The notes beneath the pieces are model-generated. The model saw only the letters and a list, made by a program, of their open reading frames with translations, was not told the origin of the DNA and searched no databases. A stretch of 64,000 nt of DNA, from assembly GCA_964627535.1 (NCBI GenBank), contig CAZVJW010000010.1, positions 1 to 64,000 of the forward strand, in the 5' to 3' direction. The DNA comes from UBA1447 sp964627535 (lineage in GTDB: Bacteria > Bacillota > Clostridia > Oscillospirales > Acutalibacteraceae). The position numbers and the translations under genes were made by a program. Shown one piece after another: positions 55,411 to 64,000 of this stretch. The stretch's first letter is position 1. Every line of letters begins with the position of its first letter.

Positions 55411-57063
55411 ATGAATTTAAATTTTGAAATCAGTTATAAGTGCGACGGGAAAACTTACACCTCAAACGAATTGGAGACAAAGCATTATTCGGCTGCGTTC
55501 GGGTACACCGGCGGGGATATTAAACTTAAGGTTACCCCAAAAACAAAGCTCGAATTTTTAAACCTTCAGCTTAAAACGGATTATGACTTTGCCGCGGATG
55601 ACAGGTTTTTTGTAAACGGTTATCAAGCCTGGACGACCACGCGCGAAGTGTCGAAAGATGATCTGTATACCGGTTTGACAAAACTTACCAAGCTGACAAA
55701 AACCGGCAGATACATGGCGGCTATTTCCGGCGATTATATGTTCACGGACTATCCGGAAAAGCAGGGCTTGTTCCACTCGTTCACATACACCTATGTCAGG
55801 AACGGCGAAAAAGTGTTCCTCATCGGTTCGCTGAGCGAAAGAAACGGCTATACGATTTTTGATGCCGACATGCGCGCAGGCAAGCTTTGCATCAGGAAAG
55901 ATTTAGAAGGCCTTATAACTGCCGAGGCTTTTAATGCGTTTGATATTGTCTGTATCAATGGCACTTATGAGGATGTGTTTGACCGCTACTTTGAACGGAC
56001 GGGTGTGAAGAAGCCGAGAATCGGACATCTTTCCGGCTACACTTCATGGTACAATTATTTTCAGAAAATTGATGAAGACATTATCCTGCGCGACCTGAAC
56101 GGATTGGACAGGGCTAAGGACAGCGTGTCTGTTTTTCAGATTGATGACGGTTATGAACCGTTTGTGGGCGACTGGCTTGAATGCGACAATAAAAAATTTC
56201 CGAACGGTATGAAATATATTGCCGAAAAAATCCACGAAAAGGGTTATCTTGCAGGCTTATGGCTTGCGCCGTTTAATGTTCAGAAAAAATCCGCAGCGGC
56301 AAAGGAACATCCGGAGTGGCTTTTAAAAAACAGCGCCGGCAAGCCGGAGCTCGGCTGCTTTGCATGGGGCGGCGCATATACGCTGGATATATATAACCCT
56401 GCGGTCAGGGCTCATCTAAAAAAAGTGTTTGACACGGTGCTTAATACATGGGGATATGACATGGTGAAGCTCGACTTCCTGTACAGCCAGTGCATACAGC
56501 CCAGAGCCGGAAAAACAAGAGGTACAATTATGTGCGAGGCGATGGACTTTTTGCGTGAGCTTGTCGGCGAAAAGATTTTACTTGGCTGCGGAGTGCCACT
56601 CGGGCCGTGCTTCGGTGTTGTGGATGCCTGCCGTATCAGCTGCGATGTTGACTTGAAATATACCGGAAAGTTTTACAATGCGCTCCACATCAACAACGAA
56701 CTTCCGAGTGCTCAAAACGCCATCACCAATTCGATTTTTCGCCGTCATCTCAACGGCAGAGCTTTTATAAACGACCCGGATGTGTTCTTTCTGCGCAGCA
56801 GCAACCTGACCTTTACCCGGGAGCAGAAGCTTTTGCTTGCAAAAATCAATCATTTGTGCGGTAATGTGCTGTTTGTTTCGGATTATGCGGGGGACTATTC
56901 GGAAGAAGATATTAATATATTGAAAAGTATGTTTGCAAAAAGCACCGCAAAAATTATTTCCGCACAGTTTGTTTCCGAAAATACTGTCGAAATTGTATAT
57001 GGGGAAGACAACACCAAAAAGCTTCGGTTCAATATCAAAACCGGTGATACTAATTACTCATAA
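55411..57063 (+). CDS. GH36 alpha-galactosidase-like enzyme
   Basis: 550-aa cytoplasmic glycoside hydrolase of the short GH36 type. Catalytic barrel: GYTSWYNYF, VFQIDDGYE, GLWLAPF, nucleophile Asp 355 in MVKLDFLY and acid/base Asp 412 in CRISCDVD. Probably cleaves terminal alpha-galactose or a related sugar from plant oligosaccharides. AAGGGAG site. The last four residues (TNYS) and the TAA stop come from a MITE inserted at the 3' end, so the native C-terminus is altered by at least a few residues. Likely controlled by the divergent DeoR protein. Confidence 0.9.
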   Translation: MNLNFEISYKCDGKTYTSNELETKHYSAAFGYTGGDIKLKVTPKTKLEFLNLQLKTDYDFAADDRFFVNGYQAWTTTREVSKDDLYTGLTKLTKLTKTGRYMAAISGDYMFTDYPEKQGLFHSFTYTYVRNGEKVFLIGSLSERNGYTIFDADMRAGKLCIRKDLEGLITAEAFNAFDIVCINGTYEDVFDRYFERTGVKKPRIGHLSGYTSWYNYFQKIDEDIILRDLNGLDRAKDSVSVFQIDDGYEPFVGDWLECDNKKFPNGMKYIAEKIHEKGYLAGLWLAPFNVQKKSAAAKEHPEWLLKNSAGKPELGCFAWGGAYTLDIYNPAVRAHLKKVFDTVLNTWGYDMVKLDFLYSQCIQPRAGKTRGTIMCEAMDFLRELVGEKILLGCGVPLGPCFGVVDACRISCDVDLKYTGKFYNALHINNELPSAQNAITNSIFRRHLNGRAFINDPDVFFLRSSNLTFTREQKLLLAKINHLCGNVLFVSDYAGDYSEEDINILKSMFAKSTAKIISAQFVSENTVEIVYGEDNTKKLRFNIKTGDTNYS

Positions 57064-57147
57064 AAACCTAACTAAAAATTTCGCATAAAACCGCATATAT
57101 TAAAGCTTTTGCTTGTTATTTTTGAGGTTTTTAATCGTGAATTAGTA
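57048..57147. mobile_element. MITE, main family, copy I (overlaps the end of the GH36 gene)
   Basis: A 100-bp element in reverse orientation with TGA duplications at 57045-57047 and 57148-57150. It supplies the last codons and stop of the GH36 gene. Without it the frame would have read on from GGT GAT or ended elsewhere. Confidence 0.87.
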
Positions 57148-57230
57148 TGAGAGCAATATTTAGTGTTTAGTGCGTTCATGCCAAACAAATGAAGCAGTTT
57201 GCGCTTGCAATTGATTACGATACAATCTAT

Positions 57231-57275
57231 GTCATTCCGAGTGAAGCGAGGAATCTCGAAAAGATTCTTCGTTTC
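57231..57275. repeat. GTCATTCCGAG-type extragenic repeat
   Basis: GTCATTCCGAGTGAAGCGAG followed by GAATCTCGAAAAGATTC, which can fold back. Second copy of the repeat at 52635. Confidence 0.6.
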
Positions 57276-57296
57276 ATAAGCTGTAACATATAGTCA

Positions 57297-57396
57297 TACT
57301 AATCCCTCTTAAAACATAGCTAAAAATTCAGCACAAAAACCCATTTATCAAAGGTTTTTGCTTGATTTCATGGAGGTTATATAATCGGGATTAGTA
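57297..57396. mobile_element. MITE, variant subfamily, copy F
   Basis: A 100-bp element in the opposite orientation to copy E (45157), with TCA duplications at 57294-57296 and 57397-57399. Together with copy I, the extragenic repeat and the terminator it accounts for the 457-bp gap before the LCP gene. Confidence 0.83.
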
Positions 57397-57440
57397 TCAG
57401 GAGAATAAGCAAACAATCCTAAAAATAAACTAAATTGAAA

Positions 57441-57478
57441 ACGGCCTCATAACGAATATTTAACCGTTATGAAGCCGT
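57441..57478 (-). terminator. Terminator of the LCP-sortase operon
   Basis: Long stem (ACGGCCTCATAACG with its complement, one mismatch) about 40 bp after the LCP stop on the minus strand; weak T-tract. Confidence 0.65.
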
Positions 57479-57520
57479 AAATTAATGTGGCGAAAGTCTG
57501 TATTTTGTTGGCGGTCAGTG

Positions 57521-58654
57521 TTAAGAAACCTTGTTGTAAAACACATCCAAAATAAGCTCATATAACGCTTTTCCGTCGGTGTCAAACTCGGCATATTTTT
57601 CACCCTTAACAACTTTACCCTGAACCACACGGAAATCAAACTCTCCGTTATAATTGTTTGTCAGGACAGTGGTGGTCAGATAGGTTATCTTTGATGCGTC
57701 AAGATTTGTTGTAACATATTTTGAGACTTTATTTAAAAGCTTAACAGGCGTTGTTATATCCTTTTTGGTCATGCTGAGCGCACTTTTTGAAAATGCCGTC
57801 AAATATTGCTGCTGACGTTTCATCCTTGCTATATTTGAATCAAGTACCGAATTGTCACGATATCGCACGTAATAATTCGCTTCATTGCCTTTAAGCGTGA
57901 TTACTTCACCTTTCTTAACCACCAATCCGCCAAGAAGATCTATAGTCTCCAAGGCTGTTACGGTAACACCGCCGACAGCGTCATTCAATATTCCGATGGG
58001 TTTCAGATCCATTGCACAATAGTATTCTATAGGCATTCCGTATAACAGTCTGGAAACCGATTTTATGACATTGTCACAGCTTGTCTTTTTGCCGTCTCCA
58101 TACGCATATGCAAGGCAAATCTGTTTGTTGTCAGTCCTTATAAAGTTTCCGTCTGTTGAATATACATCAACGTCAACCATCGAATCTCTGGGGATGCCTA
58201 TAAGTACGGTCTTTCCTGTTTTAACATCCATGGTTTGCAAAAATAGGGCGTCAGCCTGTCCGTTCTCACCAACAACACCGGAATCTTCAATTATATTTTC
58301 ATTATCAATTCCCATACAGAGAATAGTGACGATATTCTCATTCAATTGGTAGGTCGCACCATTATATTTTATTGTGCGGCCTCCGTCATCTTCATCCTCC
58401 GCAACAGCTGCGTCAGATTCACCGATGGGGGGGGGATTAACAATACCGGTGTTATTGTGCATTTGCGCCTTTCCGACTTGAAAAAGAATGAGATAGGCGG
58501 CTCCAATGATAATTGCGATACAACCCAAAACTAAAATTACGGTACGCAGAACACGCCATGCTTTTCGTTTTGGCTTTTTTTGAGATAGCGAGAATTCTTC
58601 CTCGGTATTACTATTAATAGGCTCGGCCGGTTTGTTGTTATTTTGTTCGTTCAT
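57521..58654 (-). CDS. LytR-CpsA-Psr (LCP) family cell-wall glycopolymer ligase
   Basis: 377-aa protein: a cytoplasmic N-terminal tail, one membrane helix (about 36-58), then an outer LCP domain (VTILCMGIDNE, ADALFLQTMDVKTGKTVLIGIPRDSMVDV, LKPIGILNDAVGGVTV, YVRYRDN...RMKRQQQYL). LCP enzymes attach teichoic acids or other polymers to peptidoglycan from lipid carriers. Its start overlaps the sortase gene by 17 bp, so the two are coupled. Confidence 0.92.
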   Translation of the reverse strand: MNEQNNNKPAEPINSNTEEEFSLSQKKPKRKAWRVLRTVILVLGCIAIIIGAAYLILFQVGKAQMHNNTGIVNPPPIGESDAAVAEDEDDGGRTIKYNGATYQLNENIVTILCMGIDNENIIEDSGVVGENGQADALFLQTMDVKTGKTVLIGIPRDSMVDVDVYSTDGNFIRTDNKQICLAYAYGDGKKTSCDNVIKSVSRLLYGMPIEYYCAMDLKPIGILNDAVGGVTVTALETIDLLGGLVVKKGEVITLKGNEANYYVRYRDNSVLDSNIARMKRQQQYLTAFSKSALSMTKKDITTPVKLLNKVSKYVTTNLDASKITYLTTTVLTNNYNGEFDFRVVQGKVVKGEKYAEFDTDGKALYELILDVFYNKVS

Positions 58655-59405
58655 CTTTTCTTAAAACTCCTTGAACTAAATATCGAGAGTCATATCCATG
58701 CCAGTTAGTACAGGTAGAAAGAGTAATGATCCGGTCCTTTGTGGTAAGGGTTACCCCTTCAAGAACATTTTTGACCATGGATTTAGGGTTGAGGCAACTT
58801 TCAAGATAACTGCTGAAAACCTCCTCATCCGAAAAATTGAATGAGTTAAGAATGTGCCGGTCGTCGTATGCATATGCAGCAAATATTTCGTAAGTTAAAA
58901 TATGGCCGGGTGTGTAAATATAAATATTTCTGTTCTCTTTAAAAAAATCCTCTTTTCTGAATCTCATAAGTGTAGAGAACATAGTGCCGTTGCCCTTGTT
59001 GTGACCGTATATCAAGGTGTTGGGGTCGGAAAAGTCCAGGCTGTTCTTTTTTTGAGTGAAAATAGAACCGGCTGAGCTTTTATTTTTGTTAAGGTCATGA
59101 TCCATGTAATAATTGTCATTTTCTTCATAGCTTTGCAATATCGGATAATCAACATTGGTGTTTGAAATTCTTATCCATGCGTAGATGTCACCGTTTGTCT
59201 CCGAAAGCTCGTCAAACTCAATCGGGTTGTCCGGCAGGATCTCTCCGCCAGAAGTGCTTAAGGAGCTGTCATCAACTATTGTCGTATCATTCTGTTCGGC
59301 AGGCAATTTGCCTGATAGAAGAGATATTAAAATGCTGCCGGCAGCGAAAACAAATATTATAATTGATAAAATTAAAATAACAAGCCAAAACTTTTTCTTT
59401 TTCAT
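58638..59405 (-). CDS. srtB: Class B sortase
   Basis: 255-aa membrane-anchored transpeptidase with helix at 5-27. The catalytic His is in TLIYGHNKGNGTMFSTL, Cys about residue 232 in LSTCTNWHGYDSRY and Arg in that last motif. Length and the extra helices fit class B. It would cut sorting signals and link proteins to the wall. The window's candidates (IPQTG in GH5, IPKTG in the phosphoesterase, PPTG in the 60808 gene) resemble the (S/P)PxTG-like signals used by clostridial SrtB. Start choice (59405, weak site; or 59435) is uncertain. Confidence 0.9.
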   Translation of the reverse strand: MKKKKFWLVILILSIIIFVFAAGSILISLLSGKLPAEQNDTTIVDDSSLSTSGGEILPDNPIEFDELSETNGDIYAWIRISNTNVDYPILQSYEENDNYYMDHDLNKNKSSAGSIFTQKKNSLDFSDPNTLIYGHNKGNGTMFSTLMRFRKEDFFKENRNIYIYTPGHILTYEIFAAYAYDDRHILNSFNFSDEEVFSSYLESCLNPKSMVKNVLEGVTLTTKDRIITLSTCTNWHGYDSRYLVQGVLRKDERTK

Positions 59406-59516
59406 TACTATTTTCCGTTCGGCTGAACAAATCATTCGCCATTTAATATATGTTAATTATATATGCTATAACGTTCTGTGTCAACGGTTTGGCATATACC
59501 TAAAAATCTATGGATA

Positions 59517-60686
59517 TTACAAATAAGTGATATAAAGCTCGGTTTGGAGTATTTTTTCCTGAACCATCCTTACACCGATGCCAACATACTTGATGTCTCT
59601 TAAAATATTTACCCTATGCACCGAGCTGTTCATATAATTTTCATGGGCAGAAATTGCATTTTGATGATGCTGGGAAATATTTTCGGCACAATAAAAGGAG
59701 CTATATCCTGCTTCTTTAATTCGGTCTGCGGGACCCAGTCCTTTAGGGTTGATGTGCCCGAAGAATGAACGGTCAATCATATCCTGCGAGTGAGCAGCGG
59801 CTACCGCGGCCATATTATTGTCATATTCAAGAACCGGCATGTTATGCTTTACTCTGATGGAATTAATCAGATAAAAACCGATCCTTTCATAACTGTCGGT
59901 AAATTCTTTATCCGGAGCGGGGTAAAATCCGAAACTTTGCTCTGTCGAATAATCGATAATCTGAACAGCGGTCAGTATTCCGCCATTGATGTTATCATAA
60001 AACATGGTGATATATTTTTGATTATCCGTAAAAACATCCCTTTGCTCTGTCCCTTGAAGAACACAATCTGTGTTGCCTTTTCGAAGGGATGTCAAAGGGC
60101 CGGTATATCTTGCGCGTAATGTTTCTCTTATAGTATTCTTTGCTGCGCCAACCGTAATATTTTCAAATATTAAAGTTGTGCTGTTTGAATACAGACCTAC
60201 AACTTTATTGTTTTGAATACCAATCATTACAAATCGTGTATAGTTATTATGATATACATGCCAGTAAAATCCATACTCGCTTTTTTCAATGGCAACAGGA
60301 TTCCCAAACTGTTGTGTTATATAAGCTCCGGACTTCCCTATCAGATTATCTAATATGATGCTTGACGGTTTGGCCGTTGCAGTAGTAGTAATGGGTACTG
60401 TTGTAATTGGTACTATTGAAGTCGGTTTTATTGTTGACGGTGCTTTGGCGGGACCCGTTGTTGCAGCAGGGGGTTCAGCTGCAATTTCTGACAGAGCAGT
60501 TGTAGCTGTCAATGAAGAATCCCGGGACTCATTTGAACTCAATGTTTCTGCAATATAACCTGAACTGTCCGATGAATCAGTACTGATACGCTGACTGCTT
60601 TCGGTTGAAAAAGCACACCCGGCCACTGCGGTGCAGAATGCAAGGAGAATTGTCAGGGAAACAATCGCTTTCTTTCGTATGCTCAT
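59517..60686 (-). CDS. CAP-domain (SCP/PR-1, YkwD-like) secreted lipoprotein
   Basis: 389-aa protein with a lipobox near residue 24 (VAGC), a Thr/Pro-rich linker, a CAP-associated N-terminal domain (about 130-250, IGKSGAYITQQFGNPVAIEK) and a CAP domain (about 265-380) with HSQDMIDRSFFGHINPKG and AENI. Bacterial CAP proteins act at the cell surface; their biochemical role is not settled. Located directly upstream of the sortase in the minus-strand cluster. GAGG site. Confidence 0.88.
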   Translation of the reverse strand: MSIRKKAIVSLTILLAFCTAVAGCAFSTESSQRISTDSSDSSGYIAETLSSNESRDSSLTATTALSEIAAEPPAATTGPAKAPSTIKPTSIVPITTVPITTTATAKPSSIILDNLIGKSGAYITQQFGNPVAIEKSEYGFYWHVYHNNYTRFVMIGIQNNKVVGLYSNSTTLIFENITVGAAKNTIRETLRARYTGPLTSLRKGNTDCVLQGTEQRDVFTDNQKYITMFYDNINGGILTAVQIIDYSTEQSFGFYPAPDKEFTDSYERIGFYLINSIRVKHNMPVLEYDNNMAAVAAAHSQDMIDRSFFGHINPKGLGPADRIKEAGYSSFYCAENISQHHQNAISAHENYMNSSVHRVNILRDIKYVGIGVRMVQEKILQTELYITYL

Positions 60687-60757
60687 TCGCGTGCCTCTTC
60701 ATAAATAAAATACACACATCAGCCCGGGAAAGTATCCGGGTTTCGGTTTGACGTGCC

Positions 60758-60786
60758 AAAAAAAGCGACAGCCGTTCCCGGCTGCC
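60758..60786 (-). terminator. Intrinsic terminator of the PPTG surface protein gene
   Basis: On the minus strand an 8-bp stem (GGCAGCCG / CGGCTGTC) with a GGAA loop is followed by GC and seven T residues. Confidence 0.85.
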
Positions 60787-60807
60787 GCCTACAAAGATTA
60801 CATCGGC

Positions 60808-61488
60808 TTAATCGTGGCGTTTTTTAGCAACAACCGCTACGGACAACGATATCAATGCAATTGCTCCGAGCGCCAGCAAATTGTTGCCGGTAGGTGGGGA
60901 AACAGGACCTTCATCAATCGGACCTATTGGCTTAGTCGTCGTTTCACCGGGTTTGGCAGTTGTCGTTTCACTGGGCTTGGTTGTTGTTTCACCGGGCTTT
61001 GTTATCGTCGTTTCACCGGGCTTGATCGTTGTTAGTTCTTTGAACAAACTCATTAAATCGTTAAAAAACACTTTTATGGTTGAATCGATAAATGGGGGTA
61101 AATCGTACATTTCATAAACTTTGATGTCCCCCTTCGAGCGTATTGTTACTTTGTCACTGAGCAAAGTGCCCGAAACAATATCATATTCACCTAAAATCAA
61201 CCAACCTATAAATTTGTTATCGCTTGATTTGGTTCTTGTAAGGGTAATTGTTCCGTCAGGATTGACCGCGAAATTCGGCGATGTACTGGTCGTACCTTTC
61301 ACTTTAACTGAACCGTCAGAGAAAACCTCATAAGTGATGGTTCCAAGGAGCACAACTTGTCCGCTTGACCACGAATAAATAGAAACTATGCGCTCACCAA
61401 CGGAAACAGGACTTGATGCCGCCAATGCATTTACAGAAAACGCCGAGAAAATAAGCAAGGCCATAAAAACCGCCAAAAACTTTTTCAT
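60808..61488 (-). CDS. Small surface protein with PPTG sorting signal
   Basis: 226-aa exported protein: signal peptide (first about 24 residues, ending NALAA), a beta-rich domain of unknown family (about 25-145), a Pro/Thr linker of KPGETTT / KPSETTT units and a C-terminal PPTG motif (about 198-201) followed by a hydrophobic stretch and KKRHD tail. Likely a substrate of the nearby sortase. I chose ATG 61488 with GGAGG 8 bp upstream. Confidence 0.8.
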   Translation of the reverse strand: MKKFLAVFMALLIFSAFSVNALAASSPVSVGERIVSIYSWSSGQVVLLGTITYEVFSDGSVKVKGTTSTSPNFAVNPDGTITLTRTKSSDNKFIGWLILGEYDIVSGTLLSDKVTIRSKGDIKVYEMYDLPPFIDSTIKVFFNDLMSLFKELTTIKPGETTITKPGETTTKPSETTTAKPGETTTKPIGPIDEGPVSPPTGNNLLALGAIALISLSVAVVAKKRHD

Positions 61489-61693
61489 AATTCTATCCTC
61501 CATAGTATTTCATAGACAATTACCTATTCTAGTCAAGGTCATTATATCACAGTCGATGCAAGATGTAAATAGTATCAATCGAAATATTCCTCAAATTGTT
61601 TAAAATTATTTAATAAGTATAGGCAAGTATAAGAATTTACAAATAATATTTGTTAAAATACGGATGCATTATAAATAATTTCAAACGATGGAT

Positions 61694-63229
61694 TTATTTG
61701 GTTCCCGCCTGTTCCGCAGCTTTTACCCTTTCTTCCTCCAGCACTTTTTCTTTACGCCGCACCGCAAGGTCCAATTCCATTTTTTCCTTAAATTTACCGT
61801 GCACATTAAAAAACATGTATGTAATTGCAACACCGAATTTCGAAAATGCCGGAATAAGCGCGAAAATAAACCATATCCCTTTCAGAATTCCGGGATCAGT
61901 CTGCGGTATTAGATTGCCGTATGAGTCCTTCAGAGCCTTATAACCGATAACCTGCAAAGCCGTTCCGGAAATCCAGTTCTGAAGGCTGTTGTTCAGTTTG
62001 CCGAACCAGTTATTCGCGGCGCTGACGAGGCCTTCGCTTCGCACGCCGTATTTCCATTCAATATAATTAAAAGTATCGGCCGTCATTATCCTGCCTGCAA
62101 CGCCGTTAATTGCGTTGGGCAGCTGCATGGTCATCAGGGAAACCGCAAGATAAATAATGTTGAGAGCCATTCGTTTCTTACCGAAAGGCGTATAGCCTAT
62201 CAGCCACATGACAACAAAACAGACACCGGCCCAAATGTTTCCGAATATATACACATTTCTTTCTCCGAATCTTTTGATGATTTTCGGGACAAAAGGTGTT
62301 ATAAAGTATTTGGGAAGGCCGGTTAACAGGCTTGCTAAAAATCCATTGGCAAGTGAACCGGTGTTATTGAGCCAGAAAAAGTTTTCGGAACGGGTTCGCA
62401 GGGTTCCCTGCAAACCGCCGAAAATATTGGCTATGTTCCCGACAAGGAATGGCCTTGTGGACACCGCGAATTTAACCGATGCCCAAATGCTGGCCTCTTT
62501 CATTTCCTTTCTTGATGGAAGCGGCACACGTTCACGGGTGTTCAAAAATTTATATATAGTAGCCAAAGCGGAGAGAACAAAGAAAACATATGCATAATTT
62601 CTGTATATGTTCTGCATGCGGACACCGGGGTACATGCGGGGGATATAAGTTACGACAACGGATAAAATCGAAGGGATCCAGCCGCTGAAATAGCTGAAAA
62701 ACTGCTGGATTGTCATAACCCAGTTTCTTTCGTCTTCATTTGGCGTAATAAAATAAATCATCAGGCCGCCGGCACTGCCGTAAGAACCCGCAAGGCCGCC
62801 GAGTATACAGGTAACATATAACTGCACCATAATTTGAGAAGTAGACGCAATACCCGGGAGAATTGTATAACTCATAAAACAGGCAATCATTGACAGTGGG
62901 AGCATGATAACAAGATATGGGCGGAAGTGCCCCCATCTTGTTCTTGTCCGGTCAATGACAAAGCCTGAAAGCGGGTCATCAAACGCATCATAGGCGCTTG
63001 TAAAAAGCGTAAGATTCGCAAATTGCCTGCCGCTTATATTGAAGAAATTCATCCAGTAGAATTGTGCGTCGACCGGAGTGCTGCTTCCGCTGAAAAAGTC
63101 AGCTAAAAGGTATGCGATAATTTCTTTCGGCCTTAAATATTTCTTACTTTTCTTTGCAATTTCTTCAATTTCTGATTCAAGTTCTTCGTCATCAGTTAAG
63201 GTTGCGGCAACTTTGGTTTGTTCGTCCAT
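61694..63229 (-). CDS. GPH-family (MelB-type) sugar:cation symporter
   Basis: 511-aa MFS transporter with about twelve helices. FTSAYDAFDDPLSGFVIDRTRTRWGHFRPYL near the start is the conserved GPH loop (Asp-rich cation site and RTRWGR-like motif). Probably imports an oligosaccharide or glycoside with sodium or protons; it could feed the cytoplasmic GH78, GH3 or GH36 enzymes, none of which is adjacent. I chose ATG 63229 with GGGGAG 7 bp upstream. Long acidic N-terminal tail. Confidence 0.9.
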   Translation of the reverse strand: MDEQTKVAATLTDDEELESEIEEIAKKSKKYLRPKEIIAYLLADFFSGSSTPVDAQFYWMNFFNISGRQFANLTLFTSAYDAFDDPLSGFVIDRTRTRWGHFRPYLVIMLPLSMIACFMSYTILPGIASTSQIMVQLYVTCILGGLAGSYGSAGGLMIYFITPNEDERNWVMTIQQFFSYFSGWIPSILSVVVTYIPRMYPGVRMQNIYRNYAYVFFVLSALATIYKFLNTRERVPLPSRKEMKEASIWASVKFAVSTRPFLVGNIANIFGGLQGTLRTRSENFFWLNNTGSLANGFLASLLTGLPKYFITPFVPKIIKRFGERNVYIFGNIWAGVCFVVMWLIGYTPFGKKRMALNIIYLAVSLMTMQLPNAINGVAGRIMTADTFNYIEWKYGVRSEGLVSAANNWFGKLNNSLQNWISGTALQVIGYKALKDSYGNLIPQTDPGILKGIWFIFALIPAFSKFGVAITYMFFNVHGKFKEKMELDLAVRRKEKVLEEERVKAAEQAGTK

Positions 63230-63310
63230 CCGGTTTCTCCCCTCGGTAATTTCATTGTTCATTATTATATCAAAAAATCTATTCAAATACTATAATAATT
63301 TTTTCTGTAA

Positions 63311-63411
63311 TAACAATTCGCGATTAAAAAATCTCTAAAAAAATCAAGCGATAGCTGTGATTTATGCGGTTAGTGCGGATTTTTAGTTAGGTTTTTTACG
63401 AGTGAATAGAA
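63311..63411. mobile_element. Decayed MITE, main family, copy J
   Basis: A 101-bp element whose ends have drifted (TAACAATTCGCG ... GTGAATAGAA) but which still has TAA duplications at 63308-63310 and 63412-63414. Older than the other copies. Confidence 0.7.
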
Positions 63412-63436
63412 TAATATAGCGTTGCAAATAATCAAC

Positions 63437-64000
63437 TCATGTGTTGCTGTTAAAAATTCCGAAAATCCTGGTGAGCAGATCAAGCTGTTCATCCCCGGGA
63501 AAAACCTTGACCGCAATATGCGGTTTACTTTTTGCGCTTAGTATTATTCTGCCGCGCATCCTCTGCGCAAGGCGGGTAACTTTATTCATATCCAAATCTT
63601 CAAAATACATCATAAGCCTGTCCCCCTCCTGCCCGATCTCATATATTCCGTGTATGGTTGCGGAACTCCTCAGCAAGGCAACTGTTACAAGACCGAGCAC
63701 ACAGGCCGGTGGGTTACCGAAACGGTCGGTAAGCTCGTCTATAACATCGTCCGAATCCTCTTTATTGCGGATATCCGCTATACGCCGGTACATCGCAAGT
63801 TTCTGCGGTACACTCTCTATATATTCCTCGGGGATATAGGCATCTATCTGTAAGTCAATCAGGCATTCCTTTTCGGGAGTAACCGGTGTTTCCCCCCTTT
63901 CCTCGCTGACAGCCTGCGCTAAAAGATTCAAATACATATCATAACCGACTGCCTCCATATGGCCGTGCTGCTGCGCACCGAGAATATTCCCGGCGCCGCG
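63437..64000 (-). CDS. mfd: Transcription-repair coupling factor, C-terminal part (runs off the window)
   Basis: The visible 187 codons are the end of Mfd: RGAGNILGAQQHGHMEAVGYDMY (end of the helicase part) followed by the TRCF C-terminal domain (PEEYIESVPQKLAMYRRIADI, DELTDRFGNPP). The ORF continues past position 64000. Mfd removes stalled RNA polymerase and recruits UvrA. In many Firmicutes mfd lies just after pth; here they are over 30 kb apart. Confidence 0.93.
   Translation of the reverse strand, partial: RGAGNILGAQQHGHMEAVGYDMYLNLLAQAVSEERGETPVTPEKECLIDLQIDAYIPEEYIESVPQKLAMYRRIADIRNKEDSDDVIDELTDRFGNPPACVLGLVTVALLRSSATIHGIYEIGQEGDRLMMYFEDLDMNKVTRLAQRMRGRIILSAKSKPHIAVKVFPGDEQLDLLTRIFGIFNSNT

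Overview
The window looks like chromosomal DNA of an anaerobic, fibre-degrading Clostridia (Oscillospiraceae / Ruminococcaceae-like Firmicute). The signs are GGAGG ribosome binding sites with ATG/GTG/TTG starts, Gram-positive surface anchoring (sortase, IPxTG-type sorting signals, LCP and CAP proteins), a cohesin-plus-dockerin protein, pyruvate phosphate dikinase, and many glycoside hydrolases (GH78, GH5, GH3, GH36). Species-level placement cannot be made from the sequence alone. No rRNA, tRNA or CRISPR array was seen.

Layout. 1-9.3 kb: MATE exporter, alpha-L-rhamnosidase and YhcH-type protein; an oxidoreductase on the other strand; a zinc uptake operon (znuA-znuC-znuB) followed by a Fur-family regulator. 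9.5-26.8 kb, minus strand: a 1485-aa InlB-repeat protein with cohesin and dockerin; a RAYT transposase unit with its REP ends; a 2104-aa Rhs/YD-repeat protein with a metal-hydrolase-like C-terminus and a small membrane protein behind it; a MORN protein; a wall-anchored GH5; VanZ; and an orphan peptide-binding lipoprotein. 26.8-41.1 kb, minus strand: housekeeping genes (topB, trmL, pth, glmU, rmuC) with a wall-anchored double phosphoesterase, GH3 and an esterase. 41.4-44.1 kb: ppdK.

44.1-52.5 kb is an AT-rich accessory or defence region. It holds a HEPN-MNT toxin-antitoxin pair, a 48-aa peptide gene, a duplicated 3' end of ppdK, a PD-(D/E)XK nuclease gene broken by one stop codon, a single-chain SIR2-prokaryotic Argonaute fusion, and an AAA/DUF4143 ATPase. 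52.9-64 kb: a deacetylase-like protein, a DeoR regulator and a divergent GH36 alpha-galactosidase; an LCP / class B sortase / CAP / PPTG-substrate surface cluster; a GPH sugar transporter; and the C-terminal part of mfd running off the window.

Scattered through the intergenic DNA are about ten small inverted-repeat elements (MITEs) of about 100-135 bp, a second family of about 155 bp, and a 30-bp mini-element. All start TACTA and end TAGTA, and nearly all are flanked by a 3-bp TNA duplication. Some sit inside others, and some supply stop codons to genes. Separate repeats include RAYT-linked REPs, GTCATTCCGAG repeats and purine-rich gene-end repeats.
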